Shown here piece by piece: positions 6,317 to 7,220 of a stretch of DNA of 7,220 nt. Made by a program: the position numbers and the translations under genes. How positions within the stretch are numbered: the stretch's first letter is position 1; every line of letters starts with the position of its first letter. Source of the stretch: CAIVPM01 sp049242865 (lineage in GTDB: Bacteria > Bacteroidota > Bacteroidia > Chitinophagales > Chitinophagaceae); contig JBMLOR010000130.1 in NCBI GenBank assembly GCA_049242865.1, forward strand, positions 1-7,220, given 5' to 3'. Below the pieces are notes generated by a model that saw only the letters and a program-made list of their open reading frames with translations, searched no databases and had not been told where the DNA came from.

Positions 6317-7120
6317 TTATTTAATAGCCACTTCAAACATAGTATTCCAATTTTTGCCTGTAATAAAAAAAGTATTTGATTTTTTATTGTAAGCAATGCC
6401 ATTCATTTCTGCTTTTTGATTTTGAGGTATAAACTGATTTACTAAATTGCTAAAATCGATTTTTTGAACTACCATTTTCTTTTGTAAATCAATTTTAATG
6501 ATAGTATTGGTTTGCCATAAATTGGCATATAAAAATCCATTTACATATTCTAATTCATTGATGTTGGCTACTGGTCCATTTTCATCAAAAATAGCAATTA
6601 CATTTTCTTCGGCAAAGGTGGTTGCATTTCTAATGCTAATATTATTAGAGCCATTACTCATCATAATTTTTGAGTCATCATTAGTCATACCCCAACCTTC
6701 GCCTTTATAACTAAATTCTCCAATTTGTTTTAATGTTTTTGGGTCGAAAATAAAACCTTTTTCTTCCTTGTAGGTAAGCATAAAGGCTTTGTTGTTGATG
6801 ATGGTTAAACCTTCGCCAAAATATTTTTTATCGAGTTTAGTTTGTGAAATAGGTAAGCCTGTTTGTTGATTTATAATTGAAATGCAACTTTTGCCACTAT
6901 AATCAGCATCACCAACAGATTCATACAATAAACTGTCTTTAAACTCCAAACCTTCAATAAAAAAATCAGGGTTATGAGGCCACTGTTTTACTAGAGTGTA
7001 TGGGGTAGGATTATTGTTGGTTGTAGTATTTTCTGTTGTATTAGTATTGTCTGTTGCATTTGTATTGCTACAAGATGAGATAACTAATAATGTAAAACTA
7101 GATATTAAGAAAAGTTTCAT
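6317..7120 (-). CDS. Glutaminyl-peptide cyclotransferase-like lipoprotein
   Basis: The 267-residue product matches the plant/bacterial-type glutamine cyclotransferase family (five-bladed beta-propeller), whose studied members turn N-terminal glutamine into pyroglutamate and release ammonia. Family motifs appear in order: FIEGLEF (54-60), YESVG (66-70), FGEGL (101-105), GEGWGMT (140-146), NELEYVNGFLYANLW (188-202), NGIAY (240-244) and FITGKNW (252-258). The protein looks full length with the core conserved, so activity is plausible but not proven. A type II signal peptide with ISSC places the lipidated cysteine at residue 17. A flexible Asn/Thr-rich tether (18-38) follows, so the enzyme is anchored in the envelope. 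The start is set by the signal peptide. It lies 48 bases after the ychF stop. A weak -7-like TATTTTGG on the minus strand (7138-7145) might give it its own promoter, otherwise it is read through from ychF. Confidence 0.9.
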   Translation of the reverse strand: MKLFLISSFTLLVISSCSNTNATDNTNTTENTTTNNNPTPYTLVKQWPHNPDFFIEGLEFKDSLLYESVGDADYSGKSCISIINQQTGLPISQTKLDKKYFGEGLTIINNKAFMLTYKEEKGFIFDPKTLKQIGEFSYKGEGWGMTNDDSKIMMSNGSNNISIRNATTFAEENVIAIFDENGPVANINELEYVNGFLYANLWQTNTIIKIDLQKKMVVQKIDFSNLVNQFIPQNQKAEMNGIAYNKKSNTFFITGKNWNTMFEVAIK

Positions 7121-7168
7121 AAATTGTTAATTATATACCAAAATAAGTGTTAATGGTGGCTAAAGTAA

Positions 7169-7220
7169 TTACACATTGAATCTAAAATGCATTACATCAC
7201 CATCTTTAACAATATATTCT
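7169..7220 (-). CDS. ychF: YchF Obg-like ATPase, last 16 codons
   Basis: The minus-strand frame ending with TAA at 7169-7171 reads EYIVKDGDVMHFRFNV. This is the highly conserved C terminus of YchF (EngD), the universal P-loop NTPase of the Obg family that prefers ATP over GTP and associates with ribosomes; the segment closes its TGS domain. The rest of the gene lies beyond the right edge of the window. Only 16 complete residues are visible, but the DGDVMHFRFNV ending at a stop codon is very characteristic. Confidence 0.88.
   Translation of the reverse strand, partial: EYIVKDGDVMHFRFNV

Noticed and set aside
6498..6710. Plus-strand open frame of 70 codons opposite the cyclotransferase-like gene
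   Set aside because: It overlaps the conserved propeller motifs of the real minus-strand gene and has no family resemblance.

Overview
The window looks like part of a draft, low-GC Bacteroidota genome, possibly metagenome-derived. The AT-rich coding DNA, the absence of Shine-Dalgarno sites, promoter boxes close to TAnnTTTG, lipoproteins with short lipoboxes, and a large DUF2723/GT117 membrane protein all support this. I cannot place it below phylum with confidence; the order Chitinophagales is plausible. Two runs of N (1124-1133 and 5774-5873) mark assembly gaps.

Left part: a PD40/TolB-like secreted beta-propeller protein runs leftward off the window edge (1-1058, minus). It is divergent from a TPR lipoprotein (1161-1958, plus). 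About 200 bases downstream, on the same strand, is a 1121-residue multi-spanning membrane protein (2165-5530). Its DUF2723 domain belongs to glycosyltransferase family 117, the family of human TMEM260, a protein O-mannosyltransferase. An 11-base string, TTATTTTCGCC, lies just before both plus-strand genes and is the probable -7 promoter box. In front of the TPR gene it sits so close to the ATG that the mRNA may be leaderless.

Right part: a perfect 21-bp, GC-cored hairpin (5548-5592) separates the GT117 gene from a leftward series of genes and probably ends transcription from both sides. Read leftward from the right edge, these are the last 16 codons of ychF, a glutaminyl-peptide cyclotransferase-like lipoprotein (6317-7120), a DUF1801 protein cut by the 100-N gap (5874-6253), and the C-terminal end of a PhnB-like VOC/glyoxalase-fold protein beyond the gap (5643-5773). 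An apparent single reading frame spanning the gap (5693-6253) is an artefact.

Three of the complete or near-complete products carry export signals, and the GT117 protein is membrane-embedded with a likely periplasmic C-terminal part. The region is therefore rich in cell-envelope functions, but the genes do not form an obvious single pathway. The most suggestive link is that the TPR lipoprotein carries four D-S/T-hydrophobic tripeptides, the known Bacteroidota O-glycosylation sequon, near its N terminus beside a GT-C family enzyme. No mobile element, CRISPR array, tRNA or rRNA was seen, and I found no clearly new multi-gene system.
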